Below are positions 1-25,400 of a stretch of 64,000 nt of DNA, piece after piece. Origin of the DNA: Atriophallophorus winterbourni (taxonomy: Eukaryota; Platyhelminthes; Trematoda; Plagiorchiida; Microphallidae); the NCBI GenBank assembly GCA_013407085.1, contig JACCGJ010000306.1:1-64000 (forward strand), in the 5' to 3' direction. The translations under genes were made by a program, and so were the position numbers. Position 1 is the stretch's first letter; each line of letters starts with the position of its first letter. The notes beneath the pieces are model-generated. The model searched no databases and was not told the DNA's origin. It worked only from the letters and a program-made list of their open reading frames with translations.

Positions 1-13453
<13,453 letters not shown>

Positions 13454-14937
13454 GTTAGTTCATCGTTTATTTCTTTCAAATCGCGTGTTACTTTCGATTA
13501 ATATGATTCACTGGAGTGTAGCAGTTTTCAATTTTATTTTATGCACAATATATCACGGTGAAACTGAAAACGTTCATACCTCATTTGTGCAAATGAAAAC
13601 GCGATCTGATCATATTGAATGTGGTGTAAACAGCCTTTAACAGATCACCACACTCCCGGGCTATTTCTTCTGAATTCTCAAGGAATTGAACAGTGGAAGG
13701 TTTGTTAACAAATTTAGATTTTGACGTCAGCGTTATATATAACGAAGCACGAAGGTGCTACACTTCAGATTCTCAGATTAATTTCTGGTCAAACGCTAAA
13801 ATCCATCGAATTAACCAATTAATTAAAATTTAGATTTTGATGCCACTGTTTAATATCGTTCATACAAAGAACCACGATGTTCAAACAGAAAATCAAGGAG
13901 TAATTCCCGGCGAACGCTCGTAAAGCATAAAATGTACAAATATGATGTTGTGTTTATATAATCAGCATTCAAAGTCCCAAACAAGTTTCTGGCTTTTTTC
14001 CTTCATCAAGTGGAGACACGAACACTCGAATCAGTGAAACTTCTATCACTGAAAATGTGTAAGCAAAGTTATACTTGAATGCAACAGTTTATCACATTGG
14101 AAAGGCAAACATTTTGATGATCCAACTACACAGTGAATCTAAGTCAGTCGAGTCAAATCAATGCAACTTACCAATTTCGGATTACTTACATCCCTTCCAC
14201 TTGCATACCAGAACCAGGTTCTGTCTGTTTGGAGCCTTTAGGTGAAGACCCGTTTGATTAGATTCTAGTGAGCACGGTAACAGCGGAAACTTCTGAACAA
14301 AGAATTTAAAGTCCATGTTTTACACGGTTTGTAAAACGAGCCAGATATAGCTGTGCAATGTAATCACTGGGGCTGTGAACAGCATATTAGATCGAACAAT
14401 GTATTGCTTTGCTCAATCTACACACCACTGCTGATAGTTTGAGCAAGCTAGGGGTTTAAACGTCCATTAAGGCTATGAAATCGATGTATGTTTGCGTTTT
14501 GTTATTATGAAGCTGTAATATGATTCCGCGTGGCTGCTGCCATTATTTCAGCCTATATACGGTACCCGATTTCAACGTAGCAATGCTGGAAAATTAGTAT
14601 TGAGCACATGTTTTTCAACTGTACACGATTTGAATAACAGTGTTGTCTACCGCGACAATGCGACCTGAATTTAAACACGCGCGCGCAAGTTCTTAGTTTG
14701 AACGTGCCGCGGAATATGCCCGAACTTGAGCAATGAAATTGAGAATATTTATCTCGTCTCCCACAATGAGAATCGATCAGCTCTCAATTATCTCTGGAAA
14801 AGCGAGTGTTGAATGTTGTAATTTCAAGATGTACATCACGACGTGTTCTTTCACTTGAAAGTCGCATGAGTTCTTGATTTGCCTCGTCACCGTACTTGAT
14901 GAATCTGAAGTGATGTGCAATAAAATATTTTCTGAAA
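13454..14937 (+). other. PKA-C copy 1 intron 8, 5' part (to gap)
   Basis: Nearly identical to 46591-48074: two substitutions, near 14867 and 14885, were seen in almost 1.5 kb. No gene found. Includes the weak hammerhead-like motif at 13985 and a sequence near 13840-13900 resembling part of the insertion at 57650-57868. Confidence 0.8.
13985..14012 (-). repeat. Hammerhead-like motif (copy 1)
   Basis: Minus strand: TTGATGA, AGG, six As, GCC, A, GAAAC. Stem II is three pairs and the first core base is changed. Duplicated at 47122-47149. Confidence 0.4.
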
Positions 14938-15937
14938 NNNNNNNNNNNNNNNNNNNNNNNNNNNNNNNNNNNNNNNNNNNNNNNNNNNNNNNNNNNNNNN
15001 NNNNNNNNNNNNNNNNNNNNNNNNNNNNNNNNNNNNNNNNNNNNNNNNNNNNNNNNNNNNNNNNNNNNNNNNNNNNNNNNNNNNNNNNNNNNNNNNNNNN
15101 NNNNNNNNNNNNNNNNNNNNNNNNNNNNNNNNNNNNNNNNNNNNNNNNNNNNNNNNNNNNNNNNNNNNNNNNNNNNNNNNNNNNNNNNNNNNNNNNNNNN
15201 NNNNNNNNNNNNNNNNNNNNNNNNNNNNNNNNNNNNNNNNNNNNNNNNNNNNNNNNNNNNNNNNNNNNNNNNNNNNNNNNNNNNNNNNNNNNNNNNNNNN
15301 NNNNNNNNNNNNNNNNNNNNNNNNNNNNNNNNNNNNNNNNNNNNNNNNNNNNNNNNNNNNNNNNNNNNNNNNNNNNNNNNNNNNNNNNNNNNNNNNNNNN
15401 NNNNNNNNNNNNNNNNNNNNNNNNNNNNNNNNNNNNNNNNNNNNNNNNNNNNNNNNNNNNNNNNNNNNNNNNNNNNNNNNNNNNNNNNNNNNNNNNNNNN
15501 NNNNNNNNNNNNNNNNNNNNNNNNNNNNNNNNNNNNNNNNNNNNNNNNNNNNNNNNNNNNNNNNNNNNNNNNNNNNNNNNNNNNNNNNNNNNNNNNNNNN
15601 NNNNNNNNNNNNNNNNNNNNNNNNNNNNNNNNNNNNNNNNNNNNNNNNNNNNNNNNNNNNNNNNNNNNNNNNNNNNNNNNNNNNNNNNNNNNNNNNNNNN
15701 NNNNNNNNNNNNNNNNNNNNNNNNNNNNNNNNNNNNNNNNNNNNNNNNNNNNNNNNNNNNNNNNNNNNNNNNNNNNNNNNNNNNNNNNNNNNNNNNNNNN
15801 NNNNNNNNNNNNNNNNNNNNNNNNNNNNNNNNNNNNNNNNNNNNNNNNNNNNNNNNNNNNNNNNNNNNNNNNNNNNNNNNNNNNNNNNNNNNNNNNNNNN
15901 NNNNNNNNNNNNNNNNNNNNNNNNNNNNNNNNNNNNN
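14938..15937. other. Assembly gap (1000 N)
   Basis: Exactly 1000 unknown bases, a conventional placeholder of unknown true size. The apparent reading frames through it are artefacts. It marks the abrupt end of homology between the PKA-C copies. Confidence 1.
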
Positions 15938-16239
15938 CTGCCAATCAATTTAGCACGGTGTTAGCCGCACTGCACGATTTCACATCCGTGCGCTACTCTT
16001 TATTTATATTACGGCCAGTTCCTTTGGCTGCGAAACGGTGATGCACTCCGTCTTGTTCGAATTTCGAGCGCAACACTCGGATGCCTTATTTCCCTTGAGT
16101 AGACTATGGCGTATTTTTTGTGTGCGGCTTGCTCGCATTGTCAAGAACACCGTAGCAGAGAGCTGGGAGATATATTTAGACATTTTTATGAAGTTTCTTG
16201 GGCATAGTAAACAAGTGATGTCCTCAGCACCACTTGGCG

Positions 16240-16750
16240 TTTGTTCCAGTACACCACTCTAGCCTCTGCACAACCAAGTGCAACCTACAAGACAGCAGGG
16301 AGCTGGCAGATAAACGCGCTGTGCGCCAGTTATCTACCTACTGGGCTTCTCTCCGGATTTTTCCTCGGGGATTTCTCCCGAAGCCTTTCTCGCAGTCGGG
16401 TAACCTCACAAGGCAGGTTGGGTTTGGAGTCAGAGTTTTCCTTCCCCTAGATGGACTGCCAGTGGCTGACGAGCTCCATCTACCAGGAGCAAACTGGTTT
16501 TAAGGTGCCAGTCACCCACCTTCGCCCCTTCTCCTGTCAGTACGAGCAGTTCCGTCGGGCTTGTGTAAGCCGCTCATGCAGCTCAGGTCCTGGACTTGGT
16601 TGTCAGAGGCCATTTGAGATACACTCCACCTGGAAGCATTCTGTAGATAGTAGGGGCTCATTCTTACTACCACCCCCGGCTGTGACAACCTTGTAACCTC
16701 TACTGGTTTCGAAATGTTTGCCCTCATCAGCAAGATTAGGTTCTAGACCT
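16240..16750. repeat. GC-rich interspersed repeat candidate
   Basis: About 500 bp with clearly higher G+C than its surroundings, sharp compositional edges and several overlapping short open frames on both strands, none convincing as a gene. It ends on the minus strand in a hammerhead-like motif at 16706-16730. I suspect a non-coding part of a retroelement; a single copy is in the window, so this is inference. Confidence 0.45.
16700..16738 (-). ncRNA. Hammerhead-like motif, weak stem II
   Basis: Minus strand: CTGATGA (complement of 16724-16730), GGGCAAACATTTC, GAAAC (complement of 16706-16710). The core is intact, but stem II would need G-U pairs. Confidence 0.4.
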
Positions 16751-17329
16751 TAAGGATTTATTTACTTACCTTTTACCTTACTTTACTGATCTTATTTCAG
16801 GATTTATTTACTTTTACTGGCGGCATAAATATCAATCACTTCTATCTGCTCGTTACCGAAGCACTTGTCCGAAACTTTGCCACCCATTTACTTTGCAGCT
16901 TTTGCCACGAGGTCCGATTACTCAGCCTAGTCTATCGTAGTGCAAACAAATTATCGGATAAAACACGATAGGTTCACAGACGCTACAAGTATATTCATGC
17001 TTTAACTGATCTACATATTCCGGTTCATGAAACCCTCTCTGGGTATAAACGGAAAGCCGCTTCTAGCATTGAACAAGCGGAGATTAAACTGTTTGCCGAA
17101 ACTGTATTCACAGTTTTCATCGAGTTGGCCCATTTCAGTTGAAACGTGTTACCCGAAATATTGGTTCAGTTTATATGGCTTTAATTTTTACGATATTTTT
17201 TTGAATTTTCACCGTTATCCGAATGTGCTTTCATTTTATGATTTAATGCATATTTGGGTTGATGCGACCCGTGTCAGTTAATCGCCTGATTCGAAAAACA
17301 AGCATAACCAGGATTCGTAATGTCTATGT

Positions 17330-17525
17330 ATGTATGTATGAAATCACAAAATGCCGCACAGTCAGAGATTGTACGTGAGCATAACTACTACCCAGTTGCC
17401 CAGTTCTAGACAGATGGTATGATATGGTATGAAAGCCTGATCCAGGCAAAGTGCCGCACAGTGAGAGACTGCACGTGGGCGATATTACGGTCAGGTTGCC
17501 CAGGCCTAGACAGATAAGAGAAATA
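17330..17525 (+). repeat. ~100-bp interspersed repeat, dimer
   Basis: Two head-to-tail units with AAGTGCCGCACAGT-type core, GCACGTGGGC, GTTGCCCAG and CTAGACAGAT. Same family as 17940-18060 (inverted) and 18937-19022. Confidence 0.75.
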
Positions 17526-17939
17526 AATAATAAAAATATGAGAATGAAAATAGAAATACCAGCGAGACTTCAGCGTATTCCCATGTACCGCTTTGCTAGC
17601 TGTACGGTATAGAAAGGGGGGCGAAAATAGTAGGCCGTTGTCTGAAAACCGGTTTACTTCAATTGGATGTATCGCAGTAACCATGGAGGATGTCCATCGA
17701 GCGCAAAGAGAATCGTGATTCTAGTGCATTTGCTATCACTCTGAATCATGCGTTCGCAAACTTGTCATTCACGGTCCCGCGTTCTACCAGTCGTGGTTCG
17801 CTTGTTCATTTTGTCTAACTGGTTTTCTATTTGTGTTTGTGTCAAATCGATTTCCACTCCTCACCTACCGTGCTAAATTTATTGTCCAGCTGCATGCTGA
17901 AACAGGCTGGAGTCTCAATACCATTTCTATTCTATTTTG

Positions 17940-18060
17940 TCTCTCATATCTGTCTAGACCTGGGCAACCTGACAGTATGTTAGCCCACGTGTAGTCTCTG
18001 ACTGTACGCCACTTTGCCTTGATAAGACTTGTGCTTTCATATCATAACATACCTCACACA
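17940..18060 (-). repeat. ~100-bp interspersed repeat, inverted copy
   Basis: Reverse complement of the unit at 17419-17525, ending 80 bp before the TRAPPC12 exon, so in its last intron. Confidence 0.75.
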
Positions 18061-18141
18061 TTGGCATTGTGCTTCATTCCCTTTTGTCGGTTTAATCGCC
18101 GTGTGAACTGTATTCAATGGGTTTGATGATATGCTTTTCAG

Positions 18142-18423
18142 GCAGCGAACAACATGGTCGTTTGTTCCCTTTACGTTGGCCATCTATCCGCTGCGATGCA
18201 CATCCTAGAAACACTCACATCCGGCGGCCTGTCGGGAGAAACCCATTGCTCAAATCAATCTGACATTCAACGACGTCTTATGTTACACGAATCGCTGGTT
18301 TATAATTTGGCGGTGCTGTACGAAGTCGAATCGGACGGTGCAATGAATAGAAAGCTTCAACTGTTGGAGAAGGTGGCTTATCTACCCGGAGAACACGTCA
18401 GTATTTCAGCATTCAAACTGTAA
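18142..18423 (+). CDS. TRAPPC12: TRAPPC12-like, terminal coding exon
   Basis: Open from acceptor TTTTCAG to TAA (93 codons plus stop). It encodes AANNMVVCSLYVGHLSAAMH early, RRLMLHESLVYNLAVLYEVE in the middle, and ends SISAFKL. This resembles the C-terminus of TRAPPC12, a TPR-containing subunit of the TRAPP III tethering complex in ER-Golgi traffic and autophagy: NNAAVCLLYLGKL, LHESVLFNLTTMYELES and the KLA end in the human protein, from memory. Compared with human it has an insert of about 10 residues (around GGLSGETHCSNQSD). Upstream exons were not found between the gap and here. The orthology rests on two motifs and the C-terminal position. Confidence 0.75.
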   Translation, partial: AANNMVVCSLYVGHLSAAMHILETLTSGGLSGETHCSNQSDIQRRLMLHESLVYNLAVLYEVESDGAMNRKLQLLEKVAYLPGEHVSISAFKL

Positions 18424-19589
18424 TCTGTTTGATTTGATTCTTCTAAGAAACAGCGATCGTATTCCAAGCAATTTTTGTGATTTTTTCTCTTGTTTTGTCA
18501 ACAGTTTTGATACACCTTCTTCCAATACAAGTTTCCACCGTTATCTTTTTTGCGCTGAGCTATCTTGGGAATATGGGGATTGGTTTCCGTAAACAAACTT
18601 TTCAAATATAGCGAGGCTTGTGATAGGTGTTAGTCCGAGTGGTACTGGGACGCCGCTTTGCACCCAAGACTCTTCATCCTCCAGGAGGAGATAGTCGCAC
18701 AAAAGTACAAATACATGGGCGACGTGTTATTGCTGTGAGTGGAAACTGGATGTGATTACGCCACGCCAATCGAGGTGAACTCGCGTTTCCTTTTCTAAAA
18801 TCTATCACGTTGTTAGCACAGGCTTGATGTCACTCGCGCAAACATGAACCACGCCTCCCTTCTCGCGATTCTGTTCTGATTCGTCCCTGGGGTCAAGCGT
18901 TCTAACGCTATTCGCGTTCACTCACCAATCAAGGTATGGTATGAAAGCGCAAGCCTGATCCAGGCAAAGTGCCGCACAGTCAGAGACCGCACGTGGGCTT
19001 AGATACTGTCAGGTTGCCCAGACACCAATCAAGGTAATGCCGACCGGCGGTCAAACGCGTTTATCACGCGCAAGACAAATAGCAGAAAACCAGCCTATCC
19101 TTTTTAAGCCATCGAGACAACCACAACTCTGTCCTGAAACATGCCTGTCTCTGTTGTCACTTCGATCTAGTTTATCAATCGATTTTGTGTTAACCGGTTG
19201 GTTTCAAGCCCTCGCCACGTATAGCTTCTTCGACCGATCTTTGTTCGATAGTGGCTGATGTCCATCTCTCTTCATGCTTCCGAAATTATTGTCGTTCTGA
19301 AACCTGTTTTATTATCGGTTCGTCGTCAGTCTTTTCCGGCGTTTCTTGTGTGGGTGGTGTTCTGCATTTCTTTCGGAAGCTCGTGATTAGGACTCATCGC
19401 TAATGCACCTCCACAATAGCAAGAAGTGTATTCTGTCGTGGCCTAGCAATGCTGACAACACATGCTTCGCTGCGGTACCGCTCGTGTGTAGCGTTGTACT
19501 TCCAATAGAAATCAGTTGTGTTCTCTTGATTCCGATGACCAGGACCGATTCATTTTGTCACCGTGGTTATTGTATTTGCTCAATTTCTA
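18424..19589. other. Intergenic sequence after TRAPPC12
   Basis: No gene seen. Includes the 86-bp insertion at 18937-19022. An open stretch of 117 codons at 19403-19756 runs into the RTE element and is not supported. Confidence 0.6.
18937..19022 (+). mobile_element. 86-bp SINE/MITE-like insertion with 14-bp target duplication
   Basis: The repeat unit lies between two perfect copies of CACCAATCAAGGTA (18923-18936 and 19023-19036), showing that it moved as a discrete unit. The body contains GCCTGATCCAGGC (hairpin GCCTG/CAGGC) and GTGCCGCACAGTCAGAGAC. No A-tail or coding capacity. A long, precise target duplication favours LINE-assisted retroposition. Confidence 0.75.
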
Positions 19590-21050
19590 TCAATGACACC
19601 GCTAGGGTTGGCCAATATCAGTCATATGGGATGTATTTGATAACCCGATTGTCGACAAAACTCAGCCAATGGAAAGATTTGTCGAGGGCTTGTACTCTTT
19701 ACCCTAGGGATGATGATGATGACCCTTGGGAGAGCACGGTTTTACCTGGTATTTGAAAATGCGGACCGTTTACCAAGCATTCAACAACTAGATACTACCC
19801 CCATTCTTGATCACCTTCGACCCCTTAACAAGAGGACAGAGCCCTAGTGACGACGAAATTCCACCTGATCTCATCAAGTGCTGTATAACAGCTTTATTAC
19901 AGCCAGTTCAGCGTTTGCCTCTTCACTGTTAGCAAGAGGTGTTTATCCAACAACAAGATGCGAGACACCAAGATCATCACGCTATTTAAGAATAAGGGTG
20001 ACAGAGGCGACTGCAACATCTGAGGAATCTCTTTTAGACGCAGTTTTTTGCTCTGCTTCTAAAGCACGTGAACAGAAGGTATTTACCTACGCATGCGAAG
20101 TGATGGCATGCTGAAACCACACACCAAGTTACGTGATTTGCTAATCCGTGGTCTATTATTTGTCTATGATGCAGCCATTATCGCTCACTCAACCCGAGTC
20201 GCCAATGAATTTTTTCTTTAGCATGCAAAGTCATTCTGGCAGGCTATGTGCATTAGCAAGACCAAAGCCCTTGGCTAATGGACTGTATCGCCTTCTATTA
20301 TCAAGTTGTAAACCGTCATCTAGAAACACTACATCATTTCAAATATCTTGATTCAACCTCTCGCAAGACACGGAGATTGATAAGCGGACCTGCAAACCAC
20401 CTGTTATCTTGCCCTGTTTGGACTCTCGTGTCTGGAGTAACAGCAAGTTAACTGTGAAGGCAAAACTCATGGTGTACAGCGCGCGCGTACTAAGTGTTTT
20501 AATGTACGGCAGTGTAACCTGGACCATCTAGGCAAGACGCGAACGGAAGCTGAATGATTCCATTCATGGTGCATCTGCCGTATCTTGAACATCTCATGGA
20601 TGGACAAAATAAAATTGGTCTACGGAGCATGTTCATCCAACTACGACACCACTGCCTACGCTATCAGGGTCATGTGTACAGAATGGATAATGTTGATTTT
20701 TCCAAAAGATCTACTATATGGTCAGATCAAATCTGGAAGTCAACCATTGGACAGACTGCTGTTACGGTATGAAAACTCTTGACTTTCAACCTACGAGTTA
20801 GTTAGAACTTGTTCTTGACCGCTCACTTCGGAGGCACTGTAAATCGTCATCTGTAAGCTAGGAAAGACCAGATAATGCTCCCGGTTGCTGACCATAGATC
20901 AGCATGCAACTGAAAACGGTCGACAGAGTAATGTCTACCGCTGCGGGAGAGATTGTTCCTCCTAAATCGGACTGTTTAGTTACTCGAAATGCTGTGAAGC
21001 ATTTAACCATCATGCGCTCCATGGTTAATATCGACCGAGGGAGGCCAACA
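19590..21050 (+). mobile_element. RTE-like LINE remnant
   Basis: Degenerate ORF2 pieces in order: TRLSTKLSQWKD (19640-19680), a PPDLIKCC.TALLQP piece near 19870-19910, RSMFIQLRHHCLRYQGHVYR (20610-20680), and a 3' end near 20940-21000 like the CGRDCSS..GLFSHS end of relatives. Many stops and frameshifts. Confidence 0.8.
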
Positions 21051-22505
21051 ACATTGGGATTGTTAGATCTGTGATGTGCTACTACTGGCCCACCCTTGGG
21101 TTCGACATAATACAACCGTAACTGAATTCGTGAATGAATGAATAACACAAGGGATGTACCGTGATCGATAATCACATATGCACTTACGATCGATCTTGAT
21201 TGATGTTTGATCGATAGTTCGTTTGTGCGAATGTGCTATACTTCATCATATGACCAAGATCCAACGAATACTGTGCTCATGTATCCTAAGACAGTACACG
21301 TATTCAATGCGTTCCGATGTCCTATCTGCGTATAGCTATTCTTTGATTCTTCTCACAGCAATAAACATCGACTTTGCGTTCGTAAGTTTCTCAAACGAGT
21401 GGTATTGACGCCACTGCCTGTCTAACAGTTTTCATTGGCGTCTGCTGGCCAGTCAACAATTGACATTTGTTCGTTTGTTCCACAAGAACAAATCCATTAT
21501 ATTTTTAATCTCAGCGTTCTTGTAAGATTTACCGAAGCCATTGTTACTTTTTTCTGCAAACGGGACGCATTTAACATCAGTCTTATCAAAATTTATGTTA
21601 CACTGTTCACAAAATGTCGCAATTCGATCAATTTATTCCCATGAAGTTCGTCTGTTGTTTATCATTTCGTTAATTTATCATACATTTACGTTGCGTTACA
21701 AAACCTGCCAAGATTGCACACGCATCACATCAGCTAAGATGGACTGACGCACCGATGTTGATTGGTTGAATCGAGAGGTAGAATTTGTACTATCCATCGA
21801 TGCATATCGATCGCTAAATTGCGGGGCTGTGGTGTTGCTTTAAAGCACTGGGAACGGAAGAAAGGACCTTTAGTGTTCTGACAAACCTTAATTGCACCAT
21901 ATGAATAGAGGGATTTTTGTTTAACAATGAGTGTAAGCCCCACTGACAGGGTAAATGGCTAATGCGTTATCTTCTAGGCACTGACGATTACTTTGGGTAG
22001 GCGCAAGTTGTGTTAGTATGCAAAACAAACAAATATTTAGGAGTTTCATGAATGCTCTCAGGTTCATGTTTAAATTTAACTTCCCACGAGTTCTGAGCAT
22101 AGTGCCAATATGGTTTTAGCCAGGTCCCTGAGATTTTTTGTGATATTTTGAAAACTCGATATTTCCAAACTCACCGAATCCCTCTATATGAGCGTAAACA
22201 GACTGACAACCAAAATGCTTAACTTATTCGCTTTGGCATCATCAGCTGGAACAGCATTTCACCGATAGCATGGCATGCAACTACGCCCGCCTTGTGAAAT
22301 GTCAATGAACGATTTATCGTTCAAGAAGTATATTCGAGTACTTTATCCGTGCTAGTCCGATTGTATCTCTTGCGTTCATTAGGCATAGATAACCCTTCAG
22401 ATTTACCAAAAACGAAACCTGACGAGCTCGCTTAAGCGAATGGAAAAATGTGCCAATTTAGTGTGCATTAGTTATTCAAGCTCTTGTAATTGAAGTCCCC
22501 GAACC
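21051..22505. other. Unassigned intergenic stretch
   Basis: No gene or repeat that I can support. A decayed hammerhead-like string lies at 22225-22245 (minus: CTGATGA, TGCCAAAGC, GAATAA). Confidence 0.6.
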
Positions 22506-22775
22506 ATGTGGGAATTGTACCGGTGTGATATTGTTGATGCGTTCAGACTCACATCGCACCTTTTGGTGGAAGGGGTGAGTGTTCATGAAATTCGTCCTTG
22601 TGATGGAATCTCGCCGTACAATGAATGCCAGATTGTCAACAACGGACGGGGATACAGACGTCCTGGGATGTATACCGTCGAGATTGTTGCTGACATAACC
22701 GGTATGAGATCTTTGATGTTCATTGAGTATTCGATTAAATCGGTGGCCCCTGATGAACTCGAACTAATCCGTTGA
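22506..22775 (+). CDS. Unrecognised open frame, possible exon
   Basis: 89 codons from ATG to TGA with balanced codon use and few Leu/Ile/Phe-only runs, unlike neighbouring chance frames. Segments such as YNECQIVNNGRGYRRPGMYT and VEIVADITGMRSLMFIEYSI look protein-like, but I recognise no family. An in-frame stop lies shortly upstream and no strong acceptor is visible, so it could be a single-exon gene, the end of a gene or chance. Confidence 0.3.
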   Translation: MWELYRCDIVDAFRLTSHLLVEGVSVHEIRPCDGISPYNECQIVNNGRGYRRPGMYTVEIVADITGMRSLMFIEYSIKSVAPDELELIR

Positions 22776-23189
22776 CCAGGAACAGCTCCCGATGAGAAGG
22801 AAACGGCATTTACAAATCTTTTTTGCTAACCGATGACATTTTCCAAGCTACTTTGATATGCAAATTATACAAAGCTTATGAACCTACAGAAAAGACGTTT
22901 CCTAACATCAGATTAAGGGACAAAATCTAGTTGGAAGACAGTTGAGGCGAATGCATTTTACGGTTATTAGCGACGCAATGGTCTCGTCAGAAGACTGGTG
23001 AAAGATATTCACCAAAAGATTTTGGTTTCCTTACTAAACGAAATATGGCGAATCGCGAAAAATTTGCCTTCAACCGTTGCTCACTCTACGAGCTTGCATG
23101 TACTGTAAAACGAAATTAGACGAATTTTTATTGGTTGATTCGTTTACCGAACACTTATACTGCTTAATCTAATTCCTTATATTGTTTAT

Positions 23190-23285
23190 ACACTTACATT
23201 TCAAAGTTTACAATTCTATGGTTGTTGTTAAGCGTGTTGCTTTTTAGACTATTATAAACCTTGAATTACCTTGAATAGACAATTT
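23190..23285 (+). mobile_element. CR1-like LINE 3' tail fragment
   Basis: Resembles the 3' end at 55455-55690 (CTATGGTT, GTTAAGC, GCTTTTTAGAC) and ends in a repeated ACCTTGAAT box. Non-coding. Confidence 0.5.
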
Positions 23286-23324
23286 CTCGTTATATTTTCC
23301 AGATGGTAAAGGTGTTGTTGTTTA

Positions 23325-25400
23325 CTTGAGTTCATCTTGTTTGTTGTTGGCCTTCTTGGGTTGATGTCGACCATGGATGTTCATCCAAATCACATGATTT
23401 TTTCACGTTCCACAGCTTTTCGAATGGCTAAAGAGTCCCATTCGGTAGGACCATTCTCCCCCGTAGCGCTTTCAATGTTAGGCAGAACGCGGTTGTTGAG
23501 CGTCAGTTGCATGCCGGCGGCATGATCTGCGTTCAGCAACCAAGAGCTGTATCTGCTACTCCCTAGCTTGCAGACGACGCTTTAACCAATGCCTCCAATG
23601 TGAGCGTCAAGAGAACGTTCTTCCCAACTCGCAGGGTCAATGCAAAGAGCTTTCATATCTTTTTTGCAAACGTCTTGGTACCGCAAGTGAGGTCTGTCCA
23701 ATGGTTGACTTCCTGATTACAACTCACCATAGATTAGATCTTTAAGAATACGACCATTTTCCATTCTGTAGAAGTGGCCAAGCCACCGCAGGCGGCGCTG
23801 TCGTAGTAGGGTGAACATGCTCCGTAGACCGCTTTTGAAAGCACTTCAGCATTAATCACTTTGTCCATCCACGATATGTTCAGGATACGACGGATGCATC
23901 GTAGATGGAAATCATTCTGCTTCCGTTCGTGTCTTGCGTGGGTGGTCCAGGTTTCACTGCCGTACAGTGAAGCATTTAGTACGCACCAACATCTTTGTCT
24001 TTACAGTCAACTTATGTTTACCCCAAACACGAGAGTTCAATCGCGACAAAATGACAGCTGCTCTGCCAATCCGCTTATCAATCTCCTTGTCTAGCGAGAG
24101 GTTATCCGTAATGGTTGAACCAAGATATTGAAATGATGTACTGGTTCATGCTGACAGTTTCTAACAGTGATGATTGGAGGCGATACAATCCATTGACCAA
24201 GGACTTTGGTCTTGCTCATGCTGTTTGTTTGCCCAAAGTCTTTGCATGCTGACGAAAAACAGTCCATTAGCGACTGTAGGTTCTTTTAGGAGTGAGCAAT
24301 AAAGGCTGCATCGTCGGCAAACAACAGGTCACGGATTATCACATTCCGTACTTTGGTTTGTGCTCTCAACCGGTTCAGGTTGAAAAGCTTATCAACACTT
24401 CGCGTGCGTATGTAAATACCTTCTATCCTCGTTTTAAAAGCGTGCGTCAAAGCAGAGAAAAGAAAATGCTGAACAGCGTGGAGGCAAGAACACACCTTTG
24501 TTTGACACCTCGGCGAATTTCAAAGGCTTCTGAACTGCGACCGTTAAAATGGACTGAGTCTTTCATACCTGAGTGGAACGAAATAGCGAGTTTGAGCAGC
24601 CTTGGGGGCAGCCTATCAGATCAAGAATTTTGAAAAGACCCTCCCTGATGACGTAGTCGAATGCCTTCGTAAATCAATAAAAGCAGCGTATAGTGGCACA
24701 TGCTGTTCCCAGCACTTTTGTAAAACTTGTTTCAAAGAGAAGATCATGTCAACGGCTGAGCTTCCCATGCGGAAACCACATGGTGTTTCGGAGTAAACTC
24801 TATCATTATAACTTGTAGCCGAATCTGTAAGTAGTTAGCAAACAATTTCCCTACGAAATTCGGAATGGATATTTCTCTTTAATTGTTAGTCACCTATATC
24901 TCCCTTATTCTTAAATAGCGTGATGATCTTTGTGTCTCGCATCTCTTGTGGGACACACTCCTCCTGCCAGTACTGAAGAAGCAAATGGTGAACAGGTTGT
25001 AACAATGCTGCTCTACATCATTTATTGAGCTCTAGTGGAATTCCTTCGTCACCAGTGGCCTTCCCATTCGCCAAGCGGTCGATTGCCCTCTTATGCTCAT
25101 TAAGATTAGGGGAAGTATCTAGAAGTTCAATGGTTACGACTGCTCAACAACATGCGTTAAAACCGTGCTCTCCCTGGATTAGAAAAAAGAGAAGTGCTCT
25201 ACCCATCTTTCCATTTGCTGAGTTTTGTCGACAATCGGGCTACCAGATACAGACATAATGGAACCGATTTAAGTTTGTTCGGACCATTGGCTCTCTTGAT
25301 CCCATCGTAAATGCAGTGAAAATTTGCAGGATCCAGTTCATACGTCAAAGCAAATGTACACAGCTGGGTTATACTTCTTTGATCAAAAGCTTCCAATTTT
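23325..25400 (-). mobile_element. RTE-like LINE, degenerate ORF2
   Basis: On the minus strand, in order: LVARLSTKLSKWKDG (25250-25200), a KAFDYVIREGLFKILDLIG piece (24650-24600), KQRCVLASTLFSIFFSALTH (24500-24450), the RT catalytic motif FADDAAFIAHS (24320-24290), CFSSACKDFGQTNSMSKTKV, and the C-terminal zinc-knuckle-like end with GLFSHSKSC near 23440. Interrupted by many stops; a fossil. Confidence 0.85.

Larger units (their letters stand above)
15938..18141. other. Region between gap and TRAPPC12 exon
   Basis: Apart from the GC-rich block (16240-16750) and the short repeat dimer (17330-17525) nothing is assignable. Upstream TRAPPC12 exons would be expected here or in the gap, but I could not identify one with confidence. 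Confidence 0.6.

Noticed and set aside
14784..15953. Three open frames of about 350-390 codons across the N block
   Set aside because: They consist almost wholly of unknown residues from the 1000-N gap; only the short ends are real sequence.
17685..17765. Possible penultimate TRAPPC12 exon (NHAFANL-like stretch)
   Set aside because: Resemblance is short, and neither a good acceptor nor donor in the right phase is visible.
22415..22445. CTGACGA ... GAAT string with a short GCTTAAGC palindrome
   Set aside because: The GAAA core is not intact and the flanks show no relation to the PLE tails.
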